Assembly: GCA_023548195.1 (NCBI GenBank)
Contig: JAJHZJ010000496.1
Location: forward strand, 5,205,001-5,269,000
Length of the DNA stretch: 64,000 nucleotides
Direction: 5' to 3'
Source of the DNA: Bettongia penicillata ogilbyi
Taxonomy: Eukaryota; Chordata; Mammalia; Diprotodontia; Potoroidae
In this document: one piece after another, positions 1 to 11,449 of the stretch
Position numbering within the stretch: the first letter of the stretch is position 1
Layout of the letters: each line of letters starts with the position of its first letter
The notes under the pieces: model-generated
Database searches by the model: none
Told to the model about the DNA's origin: nothing
The model's input: only the letters and a program-made list of their open reading frames with translations
Made by a program: the position numbers and the translations under genes

Positions 1-799
1 ATTGTTCTATATATGTTTCATTTGGACTGTCTCTAAATTACATTTTTTCTTCTGATGGAATCAACACAAAGACAGCTAAAACAGGCTGAGAGCTTTATCC
101 TCACAGAAGTCCTGCTGGATCAAACTGACTAATAAGCCAGAGGCTGGTTGTTTCTGACAATGCATATATGTCACAGATCTCCTGAAACTCACTCATACAG
201 AATATCTAATTCTTGCCTGGTGAGAGGCTGATTTTTTTCTAGTTGCACAGTGACCCTCCAAAAACTCTGAGTTTAGCAATAGGTGGCAACACTTGTTTTC
301 TGAGATCTAAATTTAATTTATTTTTTAGCATTGATATTTGATAACAGTTTTATTATTTAAAATCATGCAAGTGTTCAACAAGGAGAGGCAGCATGCACAG
401 AATAGTAACCAGTCCAGGTGAGTGTGCATTAGAGTTGGGTCGAAACTGTGTTCCCTCCAAGAATGATTTGAGTTTGTTATCCATTTACTAGCTTGGAGTT
501 GGTTTCCACTCATTGCTCTTATCATCACTGTACATTGATGTTAGTTTCCATTCTATATGTCTTTCTTTTACTCCACATTTCCTGCTTTCACCACGTTGTT
601 CACTCCAACCTCCACCCAAGAAAATTTTAAGAAGAAAATGATTTAGTTTTCTTACATGACCTCCCACTACCTCCCTCATACACTTTAAATATCTTTGCTG
701 TTGAAGAAAGATAAAGCTTGGTCTACTTAGTCCCAGAGGGAAGAACTATGACCAGTTGGATAGAAGAGACCACAATAGGCTCTACATAAAGAAGAATTA
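1..799. other. No feature recognised
   Basis: AT-rich single-copy-looking sequence. Only short chance open frames occur, none with a recognisable domain. Confidence 0.5.
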
Positions 800-990
800 A
801 AATCATAGATTTAGATAAAACTAGATAGTACATTAAGGGTCATCTAATCCAACTCTCTTATTTTATAGGTGAGACAATTGAGGCAATTTGCTCAAGGACA
901 CATAAGTAAGTTAAGGAAGAACTGAGATTCAAATCCAAAATCTATAACAACAAATCCATTCCCCCATTATGGTACCATCAATCGTTGCTC
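800..990 (+). mobile_element. MIR/THER-like core-SINE
   Basis: AATCATAGATTTAG, ATCTAATCCAACTCTC, GGTGAGACAATTGAGGC and GGACACATAAGTAAGTTAAGG follow the MIR-type order, ending near a degraded B-box antisense. It is old and diverged. Confidence 0.6.
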
Positions 991-1099
991 TCTACCACAT
1001 TCTAGCTCAAATATTCTGTGATTCTGAAATCATAATTTATTGATAGACTTCCAAAAAATGATCCCAATGCATTGTTTGTGCCATGATATCATGCTATGA

Positions 1100-1265
1100 A
1101 TTCCCTTAGAAGGGGCTCTCTTGGTGGTGAAAGGTCTGAAAGACTCTTTACTGGAGCTCTTCAAGCATGAATTAGATGATGAGTTGCCCATTTGTGATTA
1201 ACTTTGTACCAGGAAGGAACCTTACTGGGCAAGATTCATTTGATGACCTGTGAGACCATAAAATC
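1100..1265 (+). mobile_element. L3/CR1-type LINE 3' fragment
   Basis: The GACTCTTTACTGGAGCTCTTCAAGC segment matches the last coding part of L3, where the reading 'SLEVFK' is typical. It continues with the usual 'AGATGATGAGTTGCC' tail. The fragment is about 160 bp and is followed at once by a MIR-like piece. Confidence 0.55.
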
Positions 1266-1450
1266 ATAGCTTTAGGGCTACAAGGGACCTTTGAGGTCAA
1301 ATAATCTATTTTTAGAGATGAGAAAAAGGCAGCCTACCAAGGGCCAGTGATCTGTTCATGTTCACACCAATAATATCTGAGGTACCATATGAACCCAGGT
1401 CTTTCTAATTCCAAGTCCAAGTCATTTCCACTACCCTATACTGCATCAGG
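1266..1450 (+). mobile_element. MIR/THER-like core-SINE
   Basis: AATCATAGCTTTAGGGCTACAAGG then GAGATGAGAAAAAGGC and ATGAACCCAGGTCTTTCTAA match the family seen at 800-990. It abuts an L3 3' fragment. Confidence 0.55.
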
Positions 1451-1639
1451 AGACAGGTATGTTTCCTATCAGTTACCTAATCTCCTTACTCATTTTTCAC
1501 TTATTCCAAGCAGAAATACATTTTATTTACCTTTTCCTGTACATAGTTGTATATTTAGTTAATTTCATATGTTTTTAAAATGAGCATGCTACTTCCCCCA
1601 ATTGAACAAGCTTCTTGAAGAAAGTGGCTACTGGTTCAC

Positions 1640-1722
1640 TTTTGTTTGTGATAATCTTGTACCTAGGAAAGTGCTGGGCATATATAGCAGGTGCTCAAAA
1701 AGTTCTTGATGATTGACAATTG
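1640..1722 (+). mobile_element. L2-type 3' end
   Basis: CTTGTACCTAGGAAAGTGCTGGGCATATATAG followed by GGTGCTCAAAAAGTTC matches the L2 terminus. Confidence 0.45.
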
Positions 1723-2014
1723 ATTATATATTATATATGATTAGAAAATATTTTTAATAATCAAAACCATCCACTTGCACTGAGCCTTTGCAGCCTTATT
1801 TCTCAGCCTGTGGTCAAGTCATGTACATGTTGTCCTTCATATTGATTGATAGAATGTTCTCATAAAGCCTTCTCTACTTTCCTTGGCTTCTTCCTGGCTC
1901 TGCTTAGACGGTGCTGATAAATCCCTGTTACCTGCACATATAGTTCAGTCATCCATAAATCTTCCCACCTGACTTGTCACATTGCAGAAACCTCTCTCAA
2001 TCATTCATTGTCCA

Positions 2015-2236
2015 CTACACAGGCTGCATGGTGTAGTGAATAGGGAAGGTACTGGATTTGAACTCAGGGAGATATGGATTCAAATCCCACCTCAGAAACT
2101 TATTAGACGAGTAACATTAAACAAAGTATGTAAACTCTCTGAACTGCTGCTTCATCATTTAAAAAGATGAAGGAGATGGCTTTGATGGACTCTAAATTTA
2201 TTTTTCAGTTCTAAATTTAAATCTATGATTTTAGGT
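2015..2236 (+). mobile_element. tRNA-headed SINE with MIR-like 3' end
   Basis: Head GCATGGTGTAGTGAATAGGG, B-box ATTCAAATCCCACC, and a degraded core ending in GTTCTAAATTTAAATCTATGATTTTAG, which is the usual end of this subfamily. Confidence 0.65.
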
Positions 2237-2744
2237 GGTGTGACAACTCACTCCAGGTCAGCCACACAGCTCTGAGCAAATCTGTGATTTGTGGATGTTT
2301 TCTATCAGACTAAGGATCCCAACTTCCACATTAGATAATGATAGCCAATTATTCTTGCAGTTTTCTTTTATTATTTTCTTCCTGGACATGGTTTCATTGC
2401 CTGGAGTCTGTGGACTCTTTAAAAAAATGATTTCACAAAGGCCAAGTTAGGATCAACATGAAGAGTAGCTAGGATCTTAGGTTAGAGAGAGAAGGTATCT
2501 CAAATGTCCTCCAAAGTATTTGATCCTATGTGCTCTGTTTTATGCATTTAAAACACCATTCTGAGAATTAATCTGTAAGTTTCATTAGATAGCCAAAGGG
2601 ATACATGAAAGGTTAGGAACTGCTGATCTAGAAAGAAATATCTCAAAAAACTAATAGCCCCATGTTCTAACTTCCTCCTCAGTATACAACAAGCTTCCTG
2701 AAAAGAGTAGTTTGGTTTTGCTTTTTTGCATTTTTTTTTTTTTA

Positions 2745-2808
2745 TTCTCAGCACCTACCTTAGCATCTGGCACACAGTAGATGCCGTATAAACAGCTGTC
2801 GAATTGTC
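2745..2808 (+). mobile_element. L2-type 3' end
   Basis: CTCAGCACCTACCTTAGCATCTGGCACACAG then GATGCCGTATAAACAGC is a short terminal fragment. Confidence 0.45.
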
Positions 2809-3260
2809 ATGCTATTTCAATCAATTCGTAAGTACATAGGACATTTGCTATGTTGCAGTCACTATGTTAGCACAAAGGTGATAGAAGGAAAGAAACCCCA
2901 GCAGCAGCAACAACCAAACAGGCTCTGCTTTCAAGAATCAGTGGGGAAGACAAGATGGAAATTGCAAGGTACAAACAAGATATATGCAGGATAGAAGAAC
3001 AGAATCTGATAGGAGAACACAGCAGCTAGAGACCCCAGGGGAAATTCCCTACAGAAGGTGACATTTGAGCTGAACTTTCAAAGATCCCAGGGAAATACCT
3101 GTGGAGGTAAGGCTCCAGAGTATCCAGCTTCCAGGAGCAGGCAGTACAAAAGAATGGAGATGGGAAATGAACTGTTGTTCTTGAGGAACTGCAAGAAAGG
3201 CAGTTTGACAGTTTGCTGGTTGGAAGAGTACATAAAGAGAAATGAAGTATAAGACTGGAG
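2805..3260 (+). repeat. Long dispersed repeat, same family as 38375-39125
   Basis: TTTGCTATGTTGCAGTCACT, GCTCTGCTTTCAAGAATCAG, TTCCCTACAGAAGGTGACATTTGAGCTGAAC and a later CTTGAGGAACTGCAAG follow the same order as the 38 kb copy, with heavy decay. Confidence 0.45.
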
Positions 3261-3283
3261 AGGTAGACTGACAACCAAGGAAT

Positions 3284-3305
3284 AACACACACACACACAC
3301 ACACC
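3284..3305. repeat. (CA)n microsatellite
   Basis: An uninterrupted run of about 11 AC units. Confidence 0.95.
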
Positions 3306-3439
3306 TACAACTTCCCATGCAATTACATGTTGCCTTCCTGATTCTCCAGTGACCCAGGAGAAATGAATGTATTCTCAACCCACATAAACACTTGGTGGAG
3401 GCAGGACTGGGAATAATGGCTCTGTAGTGTTCAAAGTGA

Positions 3440-3675
3440 CTGTACAAAGTCATGTCCAACTCTTTGTGACCTCATGGACCATACTGTTCATGGGATTTTC
3501 TTGGAAAAGATACCAGAGTGATTTGTCATTTCCTTCTTCAGAGAACTAATGTAAACAGAGGTTGAGTGACTTGTCTAGGGCCACCCAGCTAGTAAGGACC
3601 TGAGACTGGATTTAATCTCAGGTCTTCCTGACTCTAGGTCCAGTACTCTATCTTCTGAGTCATCTAGCTATGACC
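3440..3675 (-). mobile_element. tRNA-headed marsupial SINE
   Basis: The antisense order is tail (GTCATGTCCAACTCTTTGTG), core (TGACTTGTCTAGGGCCACCC), B-box and head ending CATCTAGCTATG. It is moderately diverged. The tail type (antisense of GAGTCGGACACGACTGAAA) is the common short-tail form, distinct from the 12.9/14.5 kb pair. Confidence 0.75.
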
Positions 3676-4269
3676 ATCAGAGTGATAGGGGCACTTTAAC
3701 ATAATTTCAGTTATCTCTTCTGAAATTCTATAAGGAATCTAGCTAGGAAACCATCTTGGGAGACAAGAGTTATTTGGGAAATGGTGGCACGTTAACATAG
3801 CCAATGTACCATTATTTCCCAAATAATAAAGCCCTTTTTTTTCCTGGAAATCACATCATTTAGAAACCCAGAGAATACTATCAGATGGGCTATCACTGAT
3901 TTCAATGTATTTGCAGTCAATGTACTAAGCAAGCTTCTTTAAGGGATGAATTTTCTCTCCCAGTAAACATGAAAATCCTTCTTTAGCTCCTAAATTCATT
4001 CATGAAGTGACTGTGAGCCCCTTCATTGCAAGAATCATAGACTATTAGTGCTAGAAAGAACCTCAGAAGTTCATTTAAATTCAGGTATACAAAGGAAAAC
4101 GAAACTTTAGGCACTTACTGTGTTCAGATACACTTTGCAAATTGTATGACACAAAAATAAACATTAAACAAACCATCACTTCCCTCAAGTAGCTTCTGCT
4201 GAAGGAAAATGTATGATAGACACAGATAATTAAATACAAGGTTATTATTAAATACAAGGTTAGTGAGTT

Positions 4270-5389
4270 AGTAACAGACCTGGTTGAGAACTAGATTCAC
4301 TGTCTTAATACTGATACTTTAAATTTTCAAGAGTGTATTCCAAATTCTAGCATTGTGGAAATCTTGATAACATATAGGTTAATAGCTAGGAGACATCTTA
4401 GAGATCGTTCAATACATCTTCTTCATTCTGCCTAGCACACAGTAGGCATTTAATGATTAGTTGATTATGAAGCATTTGTAGAGATAATGAATATTGAGAT
4501 AATCTTTTATGTAATGATGTGATATTGATTTTTAAAAAAATCTATTTATTGCCTTTGCCTCTTTCAGAGGCCCTTGGCAACTAATTTCTGGATTCTCCCA
4601 AATTGTTTTGCTTTGTTTTTCCTTTGAATATCATTGGTTTCATCTGGTTTCTTGCATGATTTTGTTATCTTTGGTTCCATTTTTACTTCCTTATATACTT
4701 CATCAAGCATTGAAATGTGTTAGACTCCAAAGTTTCCACTGTCATTGATGAAAAACAGTTTTGTACACATAACCTCTATAAGTTTATTAGGCCATTCTAT
4801 TTTTAATCGTATGCTTTCCTCCTAGTTAAATTTTTAAATGATCTTGACTATATGTATAGTTTGGCTTTCATGCAGAAGTTCTGCAAATTCACTTTCCCCT
4901 GTACCATAATCTATTATGTTATAAGTTGACGCAACTCATCATTTTCACCTTCCAGACCTGTATGTTTTGCAAATAAGTTTATATCTTAGGTTCACAATAG
5001 ACTTAAGTATTAAATGTCTCTCTGCTTGTCAAGGAGATAATGCATTTGCCGTTTGAAGAAGTTTAGGAGAACTTTGACCTACTTGTCACGGTGGATCAGT
5101 TAAACTTTTATTGGAAATCTGATTGTTTGTGTCTATATCTTTTCCATTATCCACATCCAATTTTAGTGATTCAATAGCCTATTTGAAAAGGTCAAGTCAA
5201 AGCTATTTTAATTGGGTACTATAGCTATTTTGTATTGACATTTATCTTACTCAGATGCTGTACACAGTTAAAGTCAAAAAGATTTTCTCATTGGTAGCCA
5301 ATGATTTCCTTTCTATCAAACCAATTTCATTTGCTTTAGTATTTTTTTGGTTTTTGTTATGTCTTGCAGACTTTTTTTTAATATTTTGA
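4270..5389. other. No confident feature
   Basis: A short L2-like terminus (AGCACACAGTAGGCATTTAATG) is near 4434. The rest, 4500-5340, is AT-rich with a T-rich plus strand that could be a decayed minus-strand element, but no motif could be confirmed. Confidence 0.4.
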
Positions 5390-5960
5390 ACTTAAATATC
5401 AAATAAATATACATAGTCATATACAGAATAGAACAGAAGTAGAGGATTACATGTTAAACCACAATCCCCTGTTATATTGTTTGCCTTAAAAATAAGTTCA
5501 ATTTACAGTTTTAAAAGCAGCCCTATCTTTGATTTTCTTCCTGGCCTTCCCTCTGTTAAATGCTCTTAAATAATGCCTCAATAACTCCATTTTCCTTTAA
5601 AAAAAATACTGCACTATCTCTCCTTACTATTTTGCTCCCCTCCCTTAACCACACACACATTAGGGAAAAAAAGAAAAGCCAAAGATTTTGTAAATACACA
5701 CACACACATATGCACACACACATATATGTATGTATATATGTGTGTGTATGTGTATGTATATGTATATATACACATATATGTAGTCAAGCAAAAGAAAAAC
5801 ATATTAGCTGTGTCAAAATATATATTTACTATTCCCCATCTTGAATCCATCACAGTTATGTCAAGAAAAGAATCACATGTTTCATCAAGCGTCTGGAATC
5901 ATAGTTGGCTATTACCAGCCTGTCTTTTTGAGAAAATTTTGCTGACATAGAGGTATGATA
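5390..5960 (-). mobile_element. L1 3' UTR fragment
   Basis: In antisense this shares the landmarks of the L1 end at 27.9 kb: TAGTCAAGCAAAAGAAAAAC near 5782, then TCTTGAATCCATCACAGTTA, then CTGGAATCATAGTTGGCTAT near 5900. A CA/TATG microsatellite (5696-5790) has expanded inside it. Limits are approximate. Confidence 0.6.
5696..5790. repeat. CA/TATG compound microsatellite
   Basis: ACACAC runs grade into TATGTATG and TATATGTG motifs, inside an L1 3' UTR fragment. Confidence 0.9.
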
Positions 5961-5989
5961 ATTCTGTATAGTCTATAAGTCTTTAGCTT

Positions 5990-6115
5990 CTCTTCCCTTC
6001 TCTTCTCTTCCCTCCCTCTCTCCCCTTCTCTCTCCTCTCCCTCTTTTTCTCATGTTCTCTCCCTCTCTCTTTCTTCTTCTTCCCCTGTCTTCCTCACTCT
6101 CTCCTCCACCTTCTC
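5990..6115. repeat. CT-rich low-complexity tract
   Basis: A pyrimidine-rich mix of CTTCCC, TCTCTC and TTCTTC with no fixed period. Open frames here are compositional. Confidence 0.8.
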
Positions 6116-6149
6116 TTAATCCTTCCCTCTGTTTGACCATTCACCCCTC

Positions 6150-6635
6150 TTCCCATCTTCATACTGAAATCACTGAGGATATGAAGTATGTACAATATTT
6201 TAGACGATCTTCCCAAATTATCCATGGGATTCTTCTATCCTTTCATCCTTTGTAACAGATGTTGAAATTGTATTCACTGTGCTTTTTATGATTATTCTTA
6301 GGATGATCATTATAAGACACAATGCCCAAGGGTTCCCTAAAATGATGGTTCGTACTGTGTTGGCATGTGTAATGGAATTAGCGCCTCCATTTGTCTTTCC
6401 CAGGGGAGCTTGCAATCTAGCTTTCCATTTAATAGGAGATTCCTTATGTTTTCGGTCTACATTTACAACACAAATGTTAAAATTGATACTTCTTGGTTCC
6501 TCTAATACTGCGTCTGCACCTTAATTGTTGGACAAGGATCTCAAATATATTAATACTCAAGTTAAAATTTGCATGTAGTCTGAAAGTCATATGATTTTTA
6601 GTGTTCTTTGCTCCCTTTCCTTCTCTTGAAGCAGC
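6150..6635. other. No feature recognised
   Basis: Opposed open frames of 65 and 81 codons lie at 6218-6415 and 6279-6524. Neither resembles a known family. Confidence 0.4.
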
Positions 6636-6880
6636 TAAGTGGTGCACAACCACTCAGTACAGGATACAGAGAGCTGGGTCTAGAGTTAGGAAGACCTGTG
6701 TTCAAATCTGACCTCAGATATTTACTAACTGTGTAACCCTGGCCATGTTACTCAAATTCTGACTGTCTTAGTTTTATCAAATGAAACATGAGGATAATTA
6801 TATCACCTCTCCTCCAAGGTTTTGTAAGGATCAAATAAAATGTTTGTAGAGCATTTAGCATAGTACCTGGCACACAGTGG

Positions 6881-6883
<3 letters not shown>
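6636..6883 (+). mobile_element. tRNA-headed SINE with MIR-like 3' end
   Basis: Head CAGCTAAGTGGTGCACAACC, B-box GTTCAAATCTGACC, then a 3' part (AAGGATCAAATAAAATG to TACCTGGCACACAGTGGG) shared with MIR/L2-type tails. Its 3' end runs directly into the TA microsatellite at 6884, so that tract probably grew from the SINE tail. Confidence 0.75.
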
Positions 6884-6974
<91 letters not shown>

Positions 6975-7056
6975 TATATATACACACACATATATATACC
7001 CACATATATACATATATAATGTATGTATATGTATATATATATATATGTATATTGTG
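6884..7056. repeat. (TA)n-(CA)n compound microsatellite
   Basis: About 35 TA units run to 6953. About 10 CA units follow, then mixed TATATAC/ATACAT motifs to 7056. It begins at the 3' end of a SINE. Length in an assembly of such a tract is unreliable. Confidence 0.95.
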
Positions 7057-7059
7057 TAA

Positions 7060-9134
7060 ATGCTTATTCCCTGCACTTCTCCTTCCCACTCTGATAACAG
7101 CACTAGAATAACAGAAAGCTAACATTCAAGATTTAAGACATTTTCGTGTTATGGGTTTCCAAGGTGAAGAAATTCATCCCTGAGTCATCAACCTAAGTGT
7201 ACTTTGCTAGACCTATCCATGACCAGATGATCCAGGCTGGAGCCAAAACTGTACATAATGTGCTTCCAACATGATAGAACCCACCATAACTTGAAGTCAA
7301 GTAGCATAGTCTTTAAGAACATAAGGTCAGTTCCTTGTCATGATAAGTCATTGGATGGAGACTTTTTGTGAAGTTCTTTAGAAATGCCTGGAAAATTGGA
7401 ATATCCACTTATCAGGAAACTTAGTGCAATATAGAAACTTCTGGAGTGTTATACTGGTGAAAGAGGTTTATTGCAATGATGTCCAATATTGAAATAATAA
7501 AAAGAGAGTAATGAAATAATTTCTGAATGTTCTCTGAACATTTTGAACTTCCTCTCTCTTTTGAAAGCACTTCCAAAAGGAATTATATACACTTCCCTTG
7601 ACTGTAAATCATTAAGACTTAGAAACAAAGAATGGTTGAGTTGATGGGACCTTTGAGAATAGCTAGTGTTACTTGCCTTGGAATTATCAACAGCTGTGGT
7701 ACTGATGCTGTTTGAGATCATAGCCTCTGATCACAAGAAGAGAAAGCAATTAACTAGGTGAAATGGAAGGAGAGGGACACTGGTGTAGTTGTTGCAGCAG
7801 TTTTCCTTGAGTGCCATAATATTTTTTTTTCTCTGAATAATATTAAAAAATGTTTCAACATTTGTGGATTATTTTACTGACAGTACTTATGTTTTTCTCT
7901 ATTTATTTCTAAATGTAGTGAACCCAGAGATATGACTGCCTTTCTGATTATTCCCTAGTCATGCAAATGATGTAACAGTTTTGATACTTAAGTACTATGC
8001 TTTATTCTTGGCTTACAAATGTTTTCCAGTCTCTAAAATTAAATTTGGAACCATTATTCCATATTATTTTTCAAGATGTTTTTATTCAAATAATGATACA
8101 TCAGTGCCACTCAAGTTGTAATGAACTTCATACTTGAGCATGTCTGTAGAGTGCTCAGTGGGGAAAAAAAAATGTGAATGGCTCACAATATGAAAGAGAA
8201 GGTAGTGTGGGAAATTAAACTAAGATATGTGAGAAACACATCAATATTGGGACTCACTATGACATAAAGAAGAGTTGCAAAGTATTTAGACAAGATAAAA
8301 TAGGGTAGTTTAAATAAAACTATTAATGCCAATGGCACATAGGAAAGAGAACGAGATTTGTGCTGAATTAGAGCACTTGAAAAACAGTAATATGACTGCC
8401 CAGCTAATAGCAATGATCTTTACCTGCCCGGTTGTCATGCCTGTTCATTAGAGACTAGATTGGCCATATCCCTGGTGAATTAAACCCATTATCCTATAGG
8501 AGTAATTCATAGATTTTTTTACATAACTTAGGAAGAAAAAAAAAAGGAATATTGGATTGTATTATTGGCAAGGTGTACCCATACTGTAATGAGTAATATC
8601 CTGAAATACTAGCTCTAAAGAATGTTTTAAAGGAATTCTAACAGTATGTTAAGCAGTGGCAAAATTGTTGGAATAAGAGTACGATCTAAGATGACCATTG
8701 AAAAACAACACTAAATTCTATGACTTGATGAATTATTGCATGGCTCCAACATGCCAAGCATTAAGTTTTAACTTTGGGTATAAAAGTACCAAAGCTAAGA
8801 CAAACTTTGCCTTTCACAATGGGAGAAGGTAGTCAGTGTGGGGAGGGACATGATGGAGAATTTGAAGGAAGGCCGAAAGCCAAGTTGCTGGTGGTAAATG
8901 GGGAGAAAAGCCATTCTGATCTTCCTCTTTAAATAAAGGTCCTCGGTCCAATGACCCCACCTTCCAATCAAAAAGGCCAATCAGTTCAAAAGGGAACTAT
9001 GCTCTGAATTCCGGACACATTCATTCTTGTGGTATAAGGGAATTTCCCATTGATGAATTTCCTGGAGAAGGAAAGTACCATGGAGAGTAGTGCCCTAGGA
9101 GGGTACCTTGGTACCTCTTACATGAAATATTTGT
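7060..9134. other. No feature recognised
   Basis: About 2 kb of AT-rich sequence without recognised repeats or coding potential, up to the HAL1 target-site duplication. Confidence 0.45.
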
Positions 9135-9149
9135 TATATTTGGCTTTTT
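9135..9149. repeat. Target-site duplication, 3' side of HAL1
   Basis: TATATTTGGCTTTTT is identical to 12112-12126. It sits immediately outside the A-run end of the element, and its T-run matches the preferred L1 endonuclease target. Confidence 0.85.
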
Positions 9150-10186
9150 TTTTTCAGCTATGAATTTAATTTCCTTTATTTATTTATTTAACTTTTTACA
9201 TTCATTTTCACGAAATTTTGGGTTCCAAATTTTCTTCCCTTTTATCCCCTCCCCCACCCCAATACCCCAAGCAATCTAATTTTCCCTATCTCCAATCTGC
9301 CCTCTCTTCTGTCATCCCTCCCTTCTCTTGTCTCCATTTTCTCTTTTCTCCTGTAGGGCCAGATGACTTTCTATTCTTCATTAACTGTATGTCTTCTTTC
9401 CTAGTAGCAATAGCAATACTAAACAGTTGTTCCTAAAACTTTGAGTTCCAAATTCTCCCCATCCCTCCCTCCCCACCCATACCCTTTGGGAAGGCAGGCA
9501 ATTCAATATAGGCCATATCTGGGTAATTTTGCAAATGTCTTCCCTGATAGTCATGTTGTGTAAGACTAACTGAATTACCCTCCATCCTACCCTGCCCCTC
9601 ATTGTTTCTCTTCTGTCTTTTGATCCTGTCCCTCCCCAAGTGTTGACTTCAAATTGCTCCCTCCTCCCTTTGCCCTCCCTTCCATCATCCCCCCCTTGCT
9701 TATCTCCTCCCCCACTTTCCTATACTGTAAGATAGGTTTTCATACCAAAATGAGTGTGCATTTTATTCCTTCCTTTAGTCAAATGTGATGAGGGTAGACT
9801 AATTGTTTTTTTCTTCTCAGCTCTCCTCTTTTTCCCTCCACTAAAAAGTCTCCTACTTGCCTCTTAAATGACATATAATTACCCCATTCCATTTCACCCT
9901 CTTTCCTCCCACTACATTTCTCTCTCACCATTTACCTTAATTTCTTTTAAGATATGGTCCCATCCTATTCAATTCACTCTGTGCTCTCTGTCTCTGTATG
10001 TGTGTGCATGTGTGTTTGTGTGTGTGCGTGCATGCATGTACATGTGGGTGTGGTCCCACCAACTACCCAGATACTGAAAAGTTTTAAGAGTTACAAATAT
10101 TGTCTTTCCATGTAGGAATGTAAACAGTTCACTTCTGCTAAGTCCCTTAAGACTTCTCTTTGCTGTTTACTTTTTCATGCTTCTTC
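9150..10186 (-). other. HAL1 3' region (purine-rich, no ORF2)
   Basis: Downstream of ORF1 on the minus strand there is about 1 kb of G/A-rich sequence full of stop codons in every frame, ending in AAATAAATAAA-type signals and an A-run. None of the endonuclease or reverse-transcriptase motifs expected of ORF2 is present. The same region, in the same order, recurs in the copy at 28.4-29.4 kb. A GT-rich microsatellite interrupts it at about 9994-10052. Confidence 0.75.
9994..10052. repeat. GT-rich microsatellite inside HAL1
   Basis: GTATGTGTGTGCATGTGTGT and related motifs directly follow CTCTGTCTCTG. The same flank precedes the TATC tract of the other HAL1. Confidence 0.85.
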
Positions 10187-11291
10187 TCATTCTTGTGTTT
10201 GAAAGTCAAATTTTCTTTTCAGCTCTGGTCTTTTCATCAAGAGTGATTGAAAGTCCTCTGTTTCATTGAAAGACCATATTTTCCCCTGAAGTATTATACT
10301 CAGTTTAGCTGGGTAGGTGATTCTTGGTTTGAGTCCTAGTTCCTTTGCCTTCTGGAATATCCTATTCCACGCCCTTCAATCCCTTAATGTAGAAGCTGCT
10401 AGATCTTGAGTTATCCTGATTGTATTTCCACATTACTGGAATTGTTTCTTTCTAGCTGCTTGCAAGATTTTCTCCTTGAGCTGGGAGTTCTGGAATTTGG
10501 CCACAATGTATCTAGGAGTTTCTCTTTTTGGATCTCTTTCAGGTGGTGATCGATGGATTCTTTCAATACTTATTTTGCCCTCTGGTTCTGGAATGTCAGG
10601 GCAGTTTTCCTTGATAATTTCATGGAAGATGATATCTAGGCTCTTTTTTTGATCATGGCTTTCAGGTAGTCCCATAATTTTTAAATTGTCTCTCCTGGAT
10701 CTATTTTCCAGGTCAGTTGTTTTTCCCATGAGATATTTCACATTCTCTTCCATATTTTCATTTTTTTGGTTTTGTTTGGTGATTTCTTGGTTTCTCGTAA
10801 AGTCATTAGTCTCCATCTGTTCCATTCTAATTTTGAGAGAACTATTAAATTCAGTGAGCTTTTGAACCTCTTTTTCCATTTGGCTAATTTGCTTTTGAAA
10901 GCATTCTTCTCCTCATTGGCTTTTTGAACCTCTTTTGTCAATTGAGTGAGCCTATTCTTCAAGGTGTTATTTTCTTCAGCATTTTTTTGGGTCTCCTTAC
11001 CCAAGGTATTGACCCGTTTTTCATACTTTTCTTGCATCTATCTCATTTCTCTTCCCAGTTTTTCCTCCACCTGTCTAACTTGCTTTTCAAAATCCTTTTT
11101 GAGCTCTTCCAAGGCCTGAGCCCACCCGACATCCCCCTGGGGTGTCTGGGGTACTGAGGCCCTGCCCTCCACGCCTTTCTCTGATGGCAAGAATATTTCC
11201 TCATCGTCGTCGTCAGATCCAAAAGTCGGGATCATTTGCATTTGTTGGAAAAAACTCTCTATAGTCTTTTTTTCTTCCCTTTTCTAGGCAT
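10187..11291 (-). pseudogene. L1-type ORF1 (RNA-binding chaperone) of the HAL1 element, inactivated
   Basis: ORF1 proteins of L1 are trimeric RNA-binding chaperones that coat the element RNA. The likely start is the ATG at 11291-11289, which begins with a lysine-rich stretch. An A-run at about 11262-11268 then shifts the frame. The next part holds an acidic patch (GSDDDDEE) and a long heptad coiled coil (EELKKDFEKQVRQVEEK onwards). The middle RRM-like part includes TTDLENRSRRDNLKIMGLPE and the 'IERIHRSPP' motif. The C-terminal domain includes the conserved ITYPAKLS motif near 10300 and ends at TGA 10187-10189. Lesions seen: the A-run shift, an in-frame TAG (11038-11040), a frameshift near 10880, TAA (10433-10435) and TGA (10376-10378). 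At roughly 350 codons it is the usual ORF1 length, but it cannot give a full protein. It is not a host gene. Confidence 0.85.
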
Positions 11292-11449
11292 TTTCCCAGA
11301 CAGTTACTTGACTTCTGAGATTTCTGTCTACCCCCACCTAGATCCGCCCAGCTAGTGCTTGGGGTCTGAGATTCAAATGTGCTTTCTGCACTGCCCAGCT
11401 GCTAATCAATGTGACCTTTAGTTCTGGTCCTGGGGTAGGGGCAGGGCTG

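Noticed and set aside
4530..5340. Decayed transposase or retroviral gene on the minus strand
   Set aside because: Conceptual translation gave only short fragments with stops and no motif that I could assign.
6748..7125. Ile/Tyr-rich open frames
   Set aside because: They translate the TA/CA microsatellite on both strands.
10433..11241. A host gene for a coiled-coil protein
   Set aside because: The open frames form the ORF1 of a HAL1/L1 element, flanked by its 5' UTR and 3' region and bracketed by a target-site duplication; they are also broken by stops and frameshifts.
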